In this document: positions 1 to 12,016 of the stretch, piece by piece
Layout: the number at the start of each line of letters is the position of its first letter
Numbering within the stretch: position 1 is the stretch's first letter
Origin: Bursaphelenchus xylophilus
Taxonomy: Eukaryota > Nematoda > Chromadorea > Rhabditida > Aphelenchoididae
Length of the DNA stretch: 64,000 nt
NCBI GenBank assembly: GCA_904066235.2
Contig: CAJFCV020000005.1
Location: 744,001 to 808,000, forward strand
Direction: 5' to 3'
Position numbers and translations under genes: made by a program
Notes under the pieces: generated by a model
Told to the model about the DNA's origin: nothing
The model's database searches: none
The model's input: the letters and a program-made list of their open reading frames with translations, nothing else

Positions 1-82
1 TTTGTTAAAGATCTCATTTTTTCTTACGAAATTTCCCCCCAATTTCCAGAGACACCTACTCTATGTTGCGCAAGTTGTACTA

Positions 83-625
83 GGCCTTCCGGAAAGTCGC
101 TGGACTGATTTTTGACGTTTGCGCTGTGCAAAAAAAGTCAGGATGCGATCGACAGGCCAAAAAAGCCTATTGCACGGTGCAAAAAAAAAAACAAGAAATT
201 GCACAGTGCAAAGAGAAAACTTGTTTTCTCACAGTGCCGGTTTTAGGCCGTCGACACGCACTGTGCGAAAACAAAATTTTTGTTTGCACTGTGCAATTTC
301 TTCCTTTTTGCACCGTGCAATAGGCTTTTTTCGGCTGTCGCTCGCACCTTGACTTTTTTCGCACAGTGCAAGCGCGAAAAATTAGTCCGGCGACCTTCCG
401 GAAGGATCAAACTCACCGTGAAGAACGGGTGGTGCATTTTGCCTTTTTGCACGGTGCGCGGGCCTTTTTGGGCTGAAATCGGCGACACGCACTGTGCGAA
501 AACAAAATTTCACTTTGCACTGTGCAATTTTTTCCTTTTTGCACCGTGCAAAAGGTTTTTTTCGGCTGTCGCTGACCTTTTTCGCACAGTGCAAACACCA
601 AAAGTCAGTCCGGCGACTTTCTGCA
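83..625. repeat. GCACNGTGC foldback repeat, copy 1
   Basis: Thirteen near-palindromes of the form GCAC[A/G/C/T]GTGC are spaced about 25 bases apart. The block 83-413 is inverted about a centre near 248: the left end reads GCCTTCCGGAAAGTCGC and the right end GCGACCTTCCGGAAGG. A second half-arm follows to about 625. It lies upstream of, or in the first intron of, the receptor gene. Small open frames across it are by-products of the repeat. Confidence 0.8.
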
Positions 626-672
626 CGGACTGGTTTTATTTTTTTCATCTTTGTGAATTCATCTATTTTCAG

Positions 673-3600
673 TGAAAACCATGTGCCCCACTTTGCGATT
701 GGAGCTGTTGGGCACGCCGCGAGAGCGGGACCTTGCAATTAACGCGCACGAGATTGCATATCGTAAGTTACAGGATGAGAATTTTTTTCATTTTTTTTAG
801 GTTTGTCCACTGAAGCCGAACGATTCAAGCACTTGTATAACGACGACTTTTATCGCGCTTACATGATGGCCGTCTTTGGAACGCTTCAGACGTTCGCCAT
901 GTCCGATTGCGCCTTTATCAGTGGCGATATCATACTGGATCTGCGTGTTCCTTTCGCCGGCTCGATTACGTCGGCGGTCCAGAATGTGTACGGTGTAAGG
1001 AGAGATTTATTTTCTTTTCGTTTTTCGCAAAAATGCACAGACTTTTTGTCGCGGATTTGCACTGTGCAAAAAGTTTGTTTTGCACCGTGCGTTTGGTCCT
1101 TCCGAAAAGTCGCCGGACTGATTTTTGACGTTTGCACGGTGCGAAAGTCAGGGTGCGAGCGACAGCCGAAAAAAGCCTTTTTCACAGTGCAAAAAGGAAG
1201 AAATTGCACAGTGCAAAGTGAAATTTTGTTTTCGCACAGTGCGTGTCGCCGATTTCAGTCGCAAAATGGCCCACGCACCGTGCAAAAAGAGACAAATGCA
1301 CCACCCGTTTTGCACGGTGCATTTGATCCTTCCGAAAAGTCGCCGGACTGATTTTTTGGTGTTTGCACTGTGCGAAAAAAAGTCAGGGTGCGAGCGACAG
1401 AAAAAAGCCTGTTGCACGGTGCAAAAAGGAGGAAATTGCACAGTGCAATGAAATTTTGTTTTCGCACAGTGCGTGTCGCCGATTTCAGTCCCAAAATGGC
1501 GGGCGCACACTTGCGGGCAACCACTTTGCGGGCAATTTTTTTGCGGGCAGCCACTTTGCGGGCAGCCGACATTTGCGGCCAGCACCGGCATTTGCGGGCA
1601 ACCTTGGGCATTTGCGGGCAACCGACACCTGATTGTGAGGGTAAAAGGGTGGAGATGGAAAAATTACTATGAAATTTGCCGACATTTGCGGGCAACCGGC
1701 ATTTGAGGATAACAAGGTGGAGGTGGAAAAATTACTGCGATATTTTGGAAGTTTTCCGACCTTTGCGGGCATGCAATACTTGCGGAAAGCCGACATTTGC
1801 GGGCAACAGTTCCAAAAGTTCCTATACAGTCTGTGTGATTGTTTTTTCCTGTTGCCCGCAAGTGTCGGCTGTCCGCAAGTGTCGGTTGCCCGCAAATGTC
1901 GGCAAATTTCCAAAATATCGCAGTAATATTTCCACCTCCACCCTGTTACCCTCAGGTGCCGATTGCCCGCAAATGTCGGCTGCCCGCAAGTGTCGGTTGC
2001 CCGCAAATGTCCCAGGCTGCCCGCAAATGTGACCCCCCATATTTTGCCCGCAAAGTGGTTGCCCGCAAAGTGGTTTTCCGCAAGTGTCGCGACGCCCGCA
2101 AAATGGCCCGCGCACCGTGCAAAAAGAGGCAAAATGCACTGGGCATGCGATGAAAAGGTTTTTTTAAACTAGAATCTCCTATTTTTAATTTTTGTTTCAG
2201 GTCTCTGGATCATTAAAAATTGTCACCCACCACTCGCAATACCTCCAATTTTCGAATCTGGCCAGAATTGTGAATAAGGACAAGAGCAAGCCCGCGATTG
2301 AGATGATCACCTACAGAACGACCAACGAGGATTGCCGTCCTTTGACGTTGGCTAATCTGCTTCGTAAGCGAATTTTTCTTTCTCGATTTTCTTTTTTTTT
2401 TTTAGGATACCACGGAGTGCTGAGAATCACTGCCTATTTTGCCTCTGCCATCGACAAATCTGAGGTCTGAACTTCCGCCAGCACTCGGGAAAATGACTAG
2501 TGCAGGTTTTCACTAGTCATTTTCGTATAGAGCAGGTCGACTTTTGTGGGAAAAAAAGAGATTTTTGCAGCTGGAAAATGCGTTTTTTAACCAAAGTCGA
2601 CCTGCTCTGTCCACCTGTACTAGTCATTTTGGATGGGGGAAGTTCAGATCATTCGCTGTTTAGGAAAGAGGAAGTGTGGCGCATGAGATCTTCCACGAGC
2701 ACGACACCACCCTTCATGTTGAGTTCAAGCGCGACCAGTACAACCTGGAGAAGTCGGGCGTCGCGAAAACGGAGTGCGCGAACGGTGTGTCGCCGCGAAA
2801 CGCCAACTTTGAGCAAGTGTGCTGTCCGGAGGAATGCAAAGGCGGCTGCTATTACAAAGGCACGGAATTGGTTTGCACGGTGCGTTGGTTTTTTTTATTT
2901 TTCTGTTTTTAGTGTTGAATCTTGAAGCGACATGGCTGAAAAAATTTGCGGGAACGGTTTTTCATGTCTATGGTCAGGCTGGTAGATAAGATATCTAATT
3001 TTTCCATTAGCGCGTTTTGTAGAAATTTTTTGTTTTGGAAATTGCACTGTGCAGCAAATTTGGTTTTTTTTATGTCTGCACTGTGCATTTGAGTTTTACT
3101 GACCAAAATTGTATAAAAAGACATGAGTTGGGATGTCTCTGTAATTTTTGCTACAAAAAAATTTTTTTTATAACATACTCTTTGTATAGCAAACAAAAAT
3201 TTTTTTGGCTCTGCACAGTGCAGCGGATTTTTTGATTTTTTAAATTTTCGCAGTGACTGTGGTTTTTTACTCCTGTATAGAGCGATTATAGCATGAAAAG
3301 ACCATTTGCTTTATTTCCATTTATTTTTTACATTAACTTTATATATATGTTTTTAACCCTTTCTTCGATGTTGCAGCACTGTAAAGCGCCGATGTTCTGG
3401 AGTGTGGATGGAAAGAAGTGTGTGTCCTGTGAAGGTCAACGTCGAATCGATGGATATTGTCTGAGTGACTATACCATTTGTCCCGGTAAAAGAGATTTAA
3501 AAATTTTTGACGAAATGTCACTTTTGGATTATTGATTTTTTTTATTTGAAATTTTTTTGAGTTTCAGTTTTTTAGTAGGCAAATAATGCAATTTTCGCGA

Positions 3601-6600
3601 TTTTTTTTTGCAATTCTAATTTTTGGACGAAGTGTCAAAAAAATTTTAATTATTGATTTTTCGAGAATTTTTGTTTTTTTTTTAAGTTGAAAATGTCCTC
3701 GTTGAAGTGCGTATTACCGAATACGAAATGCAATAAAAATATTTTCAGCCCCGCTGGTCTCCATCAGCCCCACGGACTGTGCCTTTGAGTGTCCCGCCGG
3801 CCAAACCATCACCAAGTCGTTGGACCTATTGCTCGAGAACAAGGCGAAACATGCCGTTTGCGAGCCGTGCGAGGTCTCTTTTGATGGCAACGATTTTAGT
3901 GAAGACGCTGCCAGAGCTTGCCCGAAAAGTAAGGTGGGCGGGGAAGTTTTGGTGGGGCGAGAGGTGACTCTTTGAAAATTTTTAGTTTTTTTGATTGTTT
4001 TTGGGATTTTTTGAATTTTTATGGAGCTGGAAGGGGTTAAAGAGTATGGAAGTGTAATTTTCAGGGTGTGGTAAGAGGGGATTTTGCGAGATTTTACAAT
4101 TTTCTAGCGATTTTTAGCGATTTCTTGGGATTTTGGGAGTTTTTTTTTTTTTGAAAAGTTCTAATTTTGGATTGTAGGATGGTAAAATAAAGTTTGCTAT
4201 GGCTTTTTCAGTTAAGTTGCAGCATGAGACTTTTAAATTTTGCCCAATTTTTGATGATTTTTTTTTTACTTTTTTCATTTTTTCGAAAATTTTGAATCAA
4301 GTATAATATAAGGGTTTAGCCTGCTCCCATTACGGTCTTTTGACCCTTTTCAACGGCTTGGAGGGATGTCAAATCCTGATTGGCAAGATTATTATCAACC
4401 AGTGGACCATGGGCCAAAGAACCACCAAGCAATGGCACGATAAATTCCTTGCCCTGTTGGAGTCGTTTGACTCGATTTATGGAGACTTGATCATCCACGA
4501 CCTGTTCAATGTGGTCACTTTCAACTATTTGGCCAAGTTGAGAAGAGTTGAAGGGTAAGAAAAAAATATGTATTTTTTCACAAGGAAAATACTTCTTGGG
4601 GTATGGAGTTACTGGCCGAGACCTATATCAAAAAATCGCAGAATTTTTTTGACTCAGAATATGTAGAAATTAGCTGCCCAATTTTTGGTTTGTAAGGGCG
4701 AAAAAATCCTCGAAACTTTTCTCACAACACCACGCAAATGCCTTTTTGACCAAGTTTTTACCATTTCAAAAGCTTCGTTTGTAGCTAAGGAGAACCCTGG
4801 CATCTTGACAAGCCTTAAAATATCAAACTTTATTATGCGAATGCCCTTTTTTATATTGGAAATACTAATTTTAATTACTAGTTCCAATATAAAAAAGGAG
4901 CGTTTTTAATCAAATTTGATATTTTGAGGCTTGTCAAGATGCTAGGGTTTACTTTAGCTCCAAAAAAGCTTTTGATTTGGTAAAAACTTGGTCAAAAAGG
5001 CATTTGCGTGGTGTTGTGAGAAAAGTTCTGAAGGTTTTTTGCCTTTACAAACCAAAATTGGGAAGCTAATTTTTACATATTCTGAATCAGAAAAATTTTG
5101 CGATTTTTTTGACGTATGTCTCGGCCTGTAACTCCACACCCCATAGAAGTATTTTCCTTGCGAAAAAAATTTGTCAAAGATCCCCAAAAAATGAATTAAA
5201 TTTTGTCTTTCAATTTTTTGGACTTTAGAGCCCTTCGTTTCGTCAACAATGACATTTTACGCCACGTTGCGTTGAACAGCATCGTCCCGAAAGGCATTAC
5301 CAAACTGGAAATGATCCGCAACCCCCAATTCAACCTGCATTCCCGCATCGAGTACTTTAAAAGAATCGCCAAGGCGACGAACTATGATTTCAATCTCCGC
5401 CCCACGTCCTATCAGCCCTTCAAAGAGAGCGTTCAGGGTCTGTACAAGACCTTTGGAGCCGAGTATCCCACTCTGGACGAAGTCACTTGCCCCGCTAATA
5501 CAATGTTCCCTGTTGTGGTGAAGGATAAGGTAAGGATTTTTTCGGGGGTTTTGTGAGTTTTTTTTCAATAGTTGACGATTTTTTTGGGGGTTTTTGGTAT
5601 TTGTGGCCATTTTTTGGATTATTATTTTTTTTTTTTTTTTTTTTTTTTTTTGAAAATTAGCTTGATTTTTCAAAATTTCGAATCAAAAGTGTCGCAGACT
5701 GAGACTAGAGTCTTCTAAAAACGGGATTTTTTGGCTTCCGATGTGCAGAAACCACCGAAATTTTGAGATCAAAAATTTTAAAAAAAATTTTTTTTTGTAA
5801 TTTTTCGAAATTCGAGAGATTTTTTTTTCGACCAGAATTTTTTTGTCGACTTTTTTTTCGATAATTTTTTTTTGTTTTTTAGCTCGAATGCGTTGCCGAG
5901 AAGCCAATCGACCCGGCCCACTGCTCCCCATTCTGCCAGGAATGCGACAGTAAGCGCAGATCGACGTTCCACTGCAAAACTTGCCTATTCAATTTGATTT
6001 CGGACCAGAATCTGAAGACTTGTGTGGGTCCGGTGTGCCCCTACGCTTATTACGAGGATAAGTCGAAGAAGACGTGCGAGAGATGCCATCGAAATTGTCT
6101 GACCTGCGCTGGCCCGCTGGGCGGATACAAGAAGGATTGCGTGCGGTGCCAGATATTGTACTTTGATGCGGAGAAAAAGAAGGTAAGGGAATTTTGGGAA
6201 AAAAACGAAAAAAATAAAATAATTTAGGAAAAGAAACATTTTTTTTGGAAAAAGTTCCTTATTTTGGCCACAATAAAAGTACCCCGCGAACTGCGCCCAA
6301 GCTTGGGCACTAAAGTTAGGCAAAAACGCTTCGACCTAGCTGGCACTGAATTACTATAATAGCTCTATAGTTTTAAGGGTACCTACGAAGGCTGTGACGA
6401 CTCATTTATTCCATACGGAGTCAATAAGTTTAGTTCCGGACATATTTCATCGTATAAAGTGTAAAATCACAGGCTGCAGCCGTTTTTGAAGGGTAAGGTG
6501 GTACGTAAAAAAGAAGGTACCTCACCAACTAAATCCACTGTCCGGGCATTGACAACGATGAATTGAGCGTGCACGCTAAATTTGGGCTAATTCCGACCAG

Positions 6601-6818
6601 TTTCCGCAAAGTTATAAGTTGTGGCCAAAATAAGGAACTTTTACCTTTTTTTTTTTTATTTTTTTTTTCTTTTTCAGCCCGAATGCTTCCCATTCATCCC
6701 CTTTTCTTTCCTTCAAAGCATGTCGGTCGAGAATTCCGTCACCGTAGATGCGTTCGCTTCCGTCTTTGGAACCGATAATTTGTTGCCTTTCGAGCAACAA
6801 GGCCTCCCTTATGATTAG
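673..6818 (+). CDS. EGF-receptor-like ectodomain protein without membrane segment or kinase (5' end may be incomplete)
   Basis: Eleven exons join in frame: 673-762, 801-994, 2201-2363, 2406-2464, 2664-2879, 3377-3485, 3749-3928, 4320-4554, 5229-5529, 5883-6182 and 6678-6818. They give about 660 residues. The order is receptor L domain 1 (first ~150 residues, containing the strand VSGSLKIV), a first furin-like Cys-rich stretch (CCPEECKGGCYY, then CVSCEG), a second L domain (exons at 4320 and 5229) and a second Cys-rich stretch (CERCHRNCLTC). This L1-CR1-L2-CR2 order is that of EGFR/LET-23 rather than the insulin receptor. The last exon adds ~46 residues and stops; no transmembrane helix or kinase follows. 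A Met lies at 680, but the exon opens with an acceptor, and no signal peptide is visible, so an earlier exon probably exists (a weak acceptor lies at 43-49). I infer a secreted paralogue, perhaps a ligand decoy. The exon 2464/2664 junction uses a weak donor, GTCTGA. Confidence 0.8.
1030..1500. repeat. GCACNGTGC foldback repeat, copy 2 (intronic)
   Basis: The same family as 83-625 fills the first third of the 995-2200 intron, with about twelve GCACNGTGC palindromes. A matching end piece at 2095-2140 (GCGCACCGTGC) lies beyond the TTGCGGGCA foldback. That element therefore appears to have inserted into this one. Confidence 0.75.
1494..2108. repeat. TTGCGGGCA minisatellite-armed foldback (intronic)
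   Basis: The left arm (about 1500-1815) is built of TTGCGGGCA(A/G)CC units and the right arm (about 1845-2105) of the reverse complement, GGTTGCCCGCAAATG. The spacer is roughly 30 bases. Each arm also holds one copy of a unique stretch with GGTGGAGGTGGAAAAATTAC or its complement. Transcribed as pre-mRNA it would form a hairpin of several hundred base pairs. Confidence 0.85.
2465..2650. repeat. Small foldback that forms almost an entire intron
   Basis: The inverted ends are GTCTGAACTTCC at 2465 and GGAAGTTCAGAT at 2639-2650. Inside them ATGACTAGT and GAGCAGGTCGACTTT are also inverted. The element begins exactly at the splice donor and ends 13 bases before the acceptor at 2663. Nearly all of the intron 2465-2663 is therefore the element. 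Confidence 0.75.
4569..5176. repeat. Family D foldback (intronic)
   Basis: The left half (GGAAAATACTTCTTGGGGTA at about 4583) is inverted in the right half ending about 5176 (ACCCCATAGAAGTATTTTCC). The centre lies near 4880 at GGAACTACTAATT-like sequence. It fills the intron between exons ending 4554 and starting 5229. Related copies are at about 42919-43228 and 58583-59140. Confidence 0.8.
6247..6645. mobile_element. Family A hAT-type MITE, copy 1
   Basis: The terminal inverted repeats are GGAAAAAGTTCCTTATTTTG and its complement, ending CTTTTACC. The element is flanked on both sides by eight T residues, which fits but does not prove an 8-bp target duplication. It occupies the last intron of the receptor-like gene. 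Confidence 0.75.
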
Positions 6819-7694
6819 ATGGAATTTTCTCTATTTTCCTCTTATTTATCCAATAAAAAGATCCATGTTTGCTTGTGTTATTGTACCTGACCCACCGGAG
6901 ATGGACTGCAAATAATTTTTTGCCGATTTTTTGCGGAAAAATTGCGATTTTTTCCCCCGGTTTTTGAGGACTTTGTTAAATTTGACGTTTGATTTTTCCA
7001 ATGGAAATTTGTTGATGAGGCACCCTCGGATTTTCATAAAATTTTACATAGGTGTCTTGTGTAGTCCTGGTATGATGTCCTGAAAATTTGAGACTTCTTG
7101 TTTCGGGCACGGCTGAGATATTCAACAATGTTTAACGACAAAAGACCATAGGAGATCGAGAGTGATGAGAGAAAAAAGTTTTTTGGTTTATTCTTTTTGG
7201 GTTTTGGGACAAAAAGGATGATTTTTTGTGGATAAATTTTACTCCATTTTTGAAGCGAAATTTTCATTTTTTTCAGACCAAAAATTGAATTTTTTTTGAA
7301 TATTATGAATTTTCCAACTTATGAATCTCGATAGTTTTTGCAAAGCGAAGCTAAGAGGCTTGAATATAAAAAAAATCCGATCTGAATTTGTTCAAAATTT
7401 TGTTGAAATCATGATTTTTTTTTCAAAAATTCAAGATTTTTTTTCAAAAATTTTTCCCTTGGTCCCCCCTTACCAATTTTTTTCAAATTTTTTTCAAGTA
7501 AAATAAGCCCTACAATCAATTGTAAATTGTATTTTTGACTCCAAAAAGGTCAACCGTACTTTAGCTATCCTCAAAAAAAAAGAAAAATTTTATTTTTCCC
7601 AAAGTTTGAAAATTTGCATATTTTCAAAAAATTCAAATTTAAAAAATTCCCCAAATCGTCTTTCATTCTCTCCCCTCATTCTTTCGGGTTGACG

Positions 7695-9346
7695 ATGTCG
7701 AGAGCCGGTGCGATTCTTCTGGTCTTCCTGGTGTGCGGCGCAGTTGTGGAGGCCGACGTGGTGAAGCCGTATCCGATCAACTTCACTATTCCCGTCCGCA
7801 ACGTGGTGACCAACGTCAATGCTACGAAGATGGCCGATTACATCGAGAAGAAGATCAAGGTAAGCAGGGGGAAAGGGTTTTGAGAGATTAAATTTTGACT
7901 TTTTCTTGGATGTTGTAGTAGGTAAGGGGGGACCAAGGGGAAATTTTTCTGATCCCCCAAATTTGGGCTTTGGATTTTGCTTAAAATTGGGATGATTTTA
8001 AAACATGGAATTTTTTATGGTAAAAGTTCCTTATTTTGGCCACAACAAAGGTACTCCGCGAACTACCAAGCTTGGGCACTAAAGTTAGGAAAAAACGCTT
8101 CGACCTAGCTGGCTCTGAACTACTTTAATAGCTCTGTACAGAGCTCTGTAGTTTTAAGGGTACCCACGAAGGCTGTGACGACTCATTTAGTTCCATACGG
8201 AGGCAATAAGTTTAGTTCCGGACATGTTTCATCGTATAAAGTGTAAAATCACAGGCTGCAGCCGCTTTTGAAGGGTAAGGTGCTACGTAAAAACGAAGGT
8301 ACCTCACTAACTAAATCCACTGTCCGGGCATTGACAACGATGAATTGAGCGTGCACGCTAAATTTGGGCTAATTCCGACCAGTTTCCGCAAAGTTATACT
8401 ATATGTTGTGGCCAAAATAAGGAACTTTTACCTTTTCTACAATAAAAGTTCTGAAGATTGGCCAACACTCCAAGAATTCAAAAGCTTTGGGAAAATGAAA
8501 AGGGTGCGACCTGCGAAGGACATTTTATACAATGAAAAATCGGCTAGGCTCGGCTTAGTTTAGGCTTACAAAGGAGGTACCCCAAGTGCGACGCTCAGAT
8601 TTTGATGAAACTTGGCACAAATTTAGAATGATTTTTTCTAAGATATATGCGAGAATCCTAGCTCGCGCTTTGCAGAAACAACCGAGATTCTTAGATCGAA
8701 AGTTGGCCAAAATTTGCCACTTTTTGCCGAATTTCGGCACGAAAAGTTTCATGCCTATTTCAACCGTAAGCAGTAATGTTTCTACAAAAAATCAAATTTT
8801 TCCGCAAGAAAATGCCAAAGTTATGGCCAAAATGCGCTTTTCTCTCTGACCGCTCTCCGCGTTTAGAGTGCTCTCTCGGCGGCAAAAATCGTTCAATATC
8901 TCGGCTGAACTTGCAAAGTGGAAGCTAAAAATTTCAGCAATATCAATGTGTTCTGTAGACACTTGAACCAGAAAATTTTTAAAGACTCAGAGAAAATCTG
9001 ATCGTCGCACTTGGGGTACTTCCCTTGTTAGCCTAAGCTTGGATTAGAGCTTAGGCTTCAATTTATCATGCTCAAAATGCAAAATCTTCTATTTTCTGGG
9101 CGCAGCTTGCATTGCTTTTTGATTTTTTTTTTGTTTTTTTCGGAAATCTTCAGACCTTTTTCCACAATTTTCAAAAAAAAATCTCCAGAATTAACCTTGT
9201 TTTTATTTCACCAAAGTTTCTTTCAGGCCGAAATAGACTTCTACAACAAAGCCATTGATGAGGCCGTCGCCGAATTGAACCAACATCATCGCGGAGATAA
9301 GAAACTGTACCTCAAGTACAAGCTGGTCCTCAATGAACGCGTCTAA
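7695..9346 (+). CDS. Small secreted protein, unrecognised family
   Basis: Two exons, 7695-7859 and 9227-9346, join in phase 0 with a GTAAGC donor and a TTTCAG acceptor, giving 94 residues. The first 20 or so residues are a clear signal peptide (LLVFLVCGAVVEA), and two possible N-glycosylation sites (NFT, NAT) follow. The C-terminal half is charged and probably helical (AEIDFYNKAIDEAVAELNQ). There are no cysteines in the mature part. I do not recognise the family. The 1.37-kb intron is made largely of one family A and one family B element. The gene follows the receptor-like gene by about 0.9 kb of AT-rich sequence in which I see nothing else. Confidence 0.7.
8019..8432. mobile_element. Family A hAT-type MITE, copy 2 (intronic)
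   Basis: The ends are GGTAAAAGTTCCTTATTTTG and the complement ending CTTTTACC. The interior is about 90% like the copies at 6247, 57820 and 62192 by eye. The flanking octamers (TTTTTTAT, TTTTCTAC) match only imperfectly. Confidence 0.8.
8561..9034. mobile_element. Family B MITE, full copy (intronic)
   Basis: The inverted ends read TAGGCTTACAAAGGAGGTAC and, on the other strand, TAGGCTAACAAGGGAAGTAC, followed by CCCAAGTGCGACG on both sides. This is the best complete member. Diverged copies are at about 20373-20700, 21772-22030, 24680-24995, 27770-28470, 30985-31355, 31990-32285, 43768-44025, 47408-47835, 53632-53890 and 60799-61284. Confidence 0.75.
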
Positions 9347-9659
9347 ATTGTAGCCCATGTCATCTATTTTTCCGAGTAAATATATTTAGATTTATTTTTT
9401 TATTGTGTGCCTTACAAAGATTATTGCGATTTTCAGCCCATTTTCGATATTTCCACATAATTTTTTATCAAAATTTTTACCAAAAAAAGCATGATTTTGC
9501 GACAGCAGTGTTCGTTAGTGGACAGCACCGGACACTGCCTGCAGCTGAATCAACAAATCGTTGAGGGATTAGTTGTCACGAACAAGGAACATCCCAAGGT
9601 TTCATTCTTTGAACAACGGACGATCCGGCCTATAAAAGCTCGAAACGCCATTATAAAAA

Positions 9660-10860
9660 GAACCATTTCAAGTCGAAATCCGCGCAACGACTTATTGGGT
9701 CAGCGACAGTTCGGGTCAACGATACCATGGATGGTGTCGGTTCGTCATTGTAAGCATGGAGAGGTTAGGAGAAGGCTTAGTTAGTAGAAATAATAAGGTT
9801 GATCGGGTCCTAAGATAGCTGATCGCCCATTTTGAGGTATTTTACATGTACTCACATAAATAATATCTAGGTAAAAGTTGTTTGTTGTTGGCTCGGATCT
9901 TCGTTTTTTGCCGCAAATTTTGGTCTTTTAAATATATGTTACAATAGAAAAATTGGACATATTGCAAGTCTTCGCCAAGTCTCCGCCGAGCCTTCGCCAA
10001 GCGTCTGCCGAGCATTCAACGGCCTTGCAAGACGTTTAGGTACTTCGTACAACCTGTGACGGATCTTCCTTTTTTTCTGCAAATTTTGGTCTTCTATATG
10101 TCGCATAGGTCAGGGTAGAGAGAACTGAAAATTATAGCGTATGCCTTGTAAGAGCAGCCGAGATAATAGTGAAACGCGCAAGAATTTTTTCTGCCGTCAA
10201 GCCCTGGCCCCGGCGTTCAATGACAGTGGAATATCTCGGCTGCGCTTGCAAGACGCGCGTTATAATTTTTCAGGGATTAAAATGAGACTACAATAGATCG
10301 TACGAGCAAAATTTCGACCCGTCACGACTTTTCGGGCCGGCGACAGTTCGGGTCAACACAAAATCGATCGGTACGGGGCGTAGGTCCGGTGGACACCCAA
10401 AAGAAGATTTTTGGAAGTGCCTACGAGGCCTGTCAAAGTCGTGGGATTGTCGGCGGACGCTCGGCGAAGGCTCGGCGAAGACTTGCAATATGTCTTCTAA
10501 TTCCAGCTACCACTAACTGGGCATTACCGTTGCTGTATAGCACGGTTGTTACCCTTTCTAAAAGTGCTAAAAGTTTCCATCTTAGGCCATCTGAAAAAGA
10601 CTGTATGGAATTTATTTTTGTCCAGATTTCTTTGGCGCACCCTGTACATATTATTGATGTTAACACATGGAAAATACCTCAAAATAGGAGATAAGCTATC
10701 CTATGACCGGATAAATCTTATTATTTCTAATAATGAAGCCTTCTCCTAGCCTCCCCATGCCCACAACAACGAATCGAGGCGATCCATAGTATCGTTGAGT
10801 CGAACTGACCCGAAAAGTCGTAGCGCCGATTATACGGGCAAAATCTAACCCCAAAAATCT
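9660..10860. repeat. Long foldback element, ~180-bp inverted arms
   Basis: The left arm (about 9665-9850, with GGTTAGGAGAAGGCTTAG) is inverted as the right arm (about 10670-10840, with CTTCTCCTAGCCTCCCCATG). Inner segments such as CGACAGTTCGGGTCAACAC at about 10330 repeat part of the arm, and GTCTCCGCCGAGCC-like sequence occurs inside. I see no transposase frame. Flanking 9350-9660 and 10860-11300 hold no gene that I can support; 10900-11280 is a GC-richer island. Confidence 0.7.
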
Positions 10861-11767
10861 TTTATGATGGCATGTATACGGCTTTTATACGATCGGGTAA
10901 CCATTAGGGTTTCCATTTCCCCAATTGTTTTCCCTGTGCCCATGTTTTTCACCGAGCATGCCGTATTTTTCGAACAAAAACAATTTAGCCTCCGCAGATC
11001 AGCCCTTCCACAAAATCGCAGCCATTCCCTTCCCGTTTACAGCTCTTTTTGTCTTGCGGAAAACAAACCGGAGAGACGTGGAAGCGGGGCTGCAGAGAAG
11101 CGAAAAAGAGCCGCACCTGTGACCGGCCCTCTTCCGATTTCTCGGTTTGCCGCGATCTCTCCCTCCCACCCAACCACCGGGCCTGCGAATCTTTTTTCGA
11201 ATCACACGAAAAGCGGAGTCCATCTTTTTGGTGTCAATCGCCGAGAGTTTTGGAGGCGGTCGGACATCTGGCTAGCTGATCAGTGGGGATTTCGGTGATT
11301 TTAGGGGGATTTTTGGGCGAATTTTTCGAATTTTGAGTGATTTGAGTGGGAAAATCGTGATTTTTTTTGGGATTTTTGAAAATTAAATTTTTTTTTCCAA
11401 GAAAAGGGGATTTTTGAGCAAATTTTTTTTCGCATCTTGTGGAATTTTCAGTGATTTGCGCGGGAAAATCGTAATTTTTTTTTGGAATTTTTGGAAATTA
11501 AAAAAATTTTTTTTTCAAAAAAAAAGAAAACAGAATATTCTACGTATTTTACCCCAATCGGTTTTACTTCTCTCTCTAATTTTTACCATTTTCTACGAAA
11601 AAAATCAAAAAATCTCATTTTTGATTTTTAAAATTTTTTCATTTTTTTCGAAAAATTCCACTGTCCCATATCCCGTATTCTACCCTAAATTTTATTTTCA
11701 CCCTCAATACCTCCCTATTCTTCCACAAATTTCATTTTTTCCCCTAATTCCGACCTTCACCATGACC

Positions 11768-12016
11768 TTAATTTAGGTCATTCAACCTGTAAATTCGAGC
11801 AGCCAAATCGCTGCGGCTACTTTTTTCTGCATTTGTAATTTGACTCGGACTGTTTTCTGGGGGGATTTGCTCAGTTCTTTCCACTTCTCTTTTGTGATTT
11901 TTATTTGAAAAACGGATGGAAAACGCTTGAATTTCAGCGCTTTCGAAATCGACTTTGAAATCGGGAAATTTTTGCGAAATTTGGTTTGAAGTGACGCTGG
12001 TATCTTGGTGGATCAT
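11768..12016 (-). CDS. Candidate small protein (82 residues), unrecognised
   Basis: A single open frame starts with ATG at 12016 and ends with TAA at 11768. The peptide is polar and varied in composition, with no low-complexity runs, unlike the translated AT-rich flanks. It ends SDLAARIYRLNDLN, which looks helical. There is no signal peptide or membrane segment, and I recognise no family. It lies 350 bases upstream of the CCDC9-like gene on the opposite strand. It could be a chance frame, or the last exon of a longer gene. Confidence 0.35.
   Translation of the reverse strand: MIHQDTSVTSNQISQKFPDFKVDFESAEIQAFSIRFSNKNHKREVERTEQIPPENSPSQITNAEKSSRSDLAARIYRLNDLN

Noticed and set aside
1485..2132. 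215-residue minus-strand open frame rich in Cys/Gly/His
   Set aside because: It is entirely translation of the TTGCGGGCA foldback; the plus strand gives equally long frames from the same repeat.
10864..11298. Overlapping open frames in a GC-rich island
   Set aside because: Several frames on both strands are equally open and none has protein-like features. It is probably upstream regulatory sequence.
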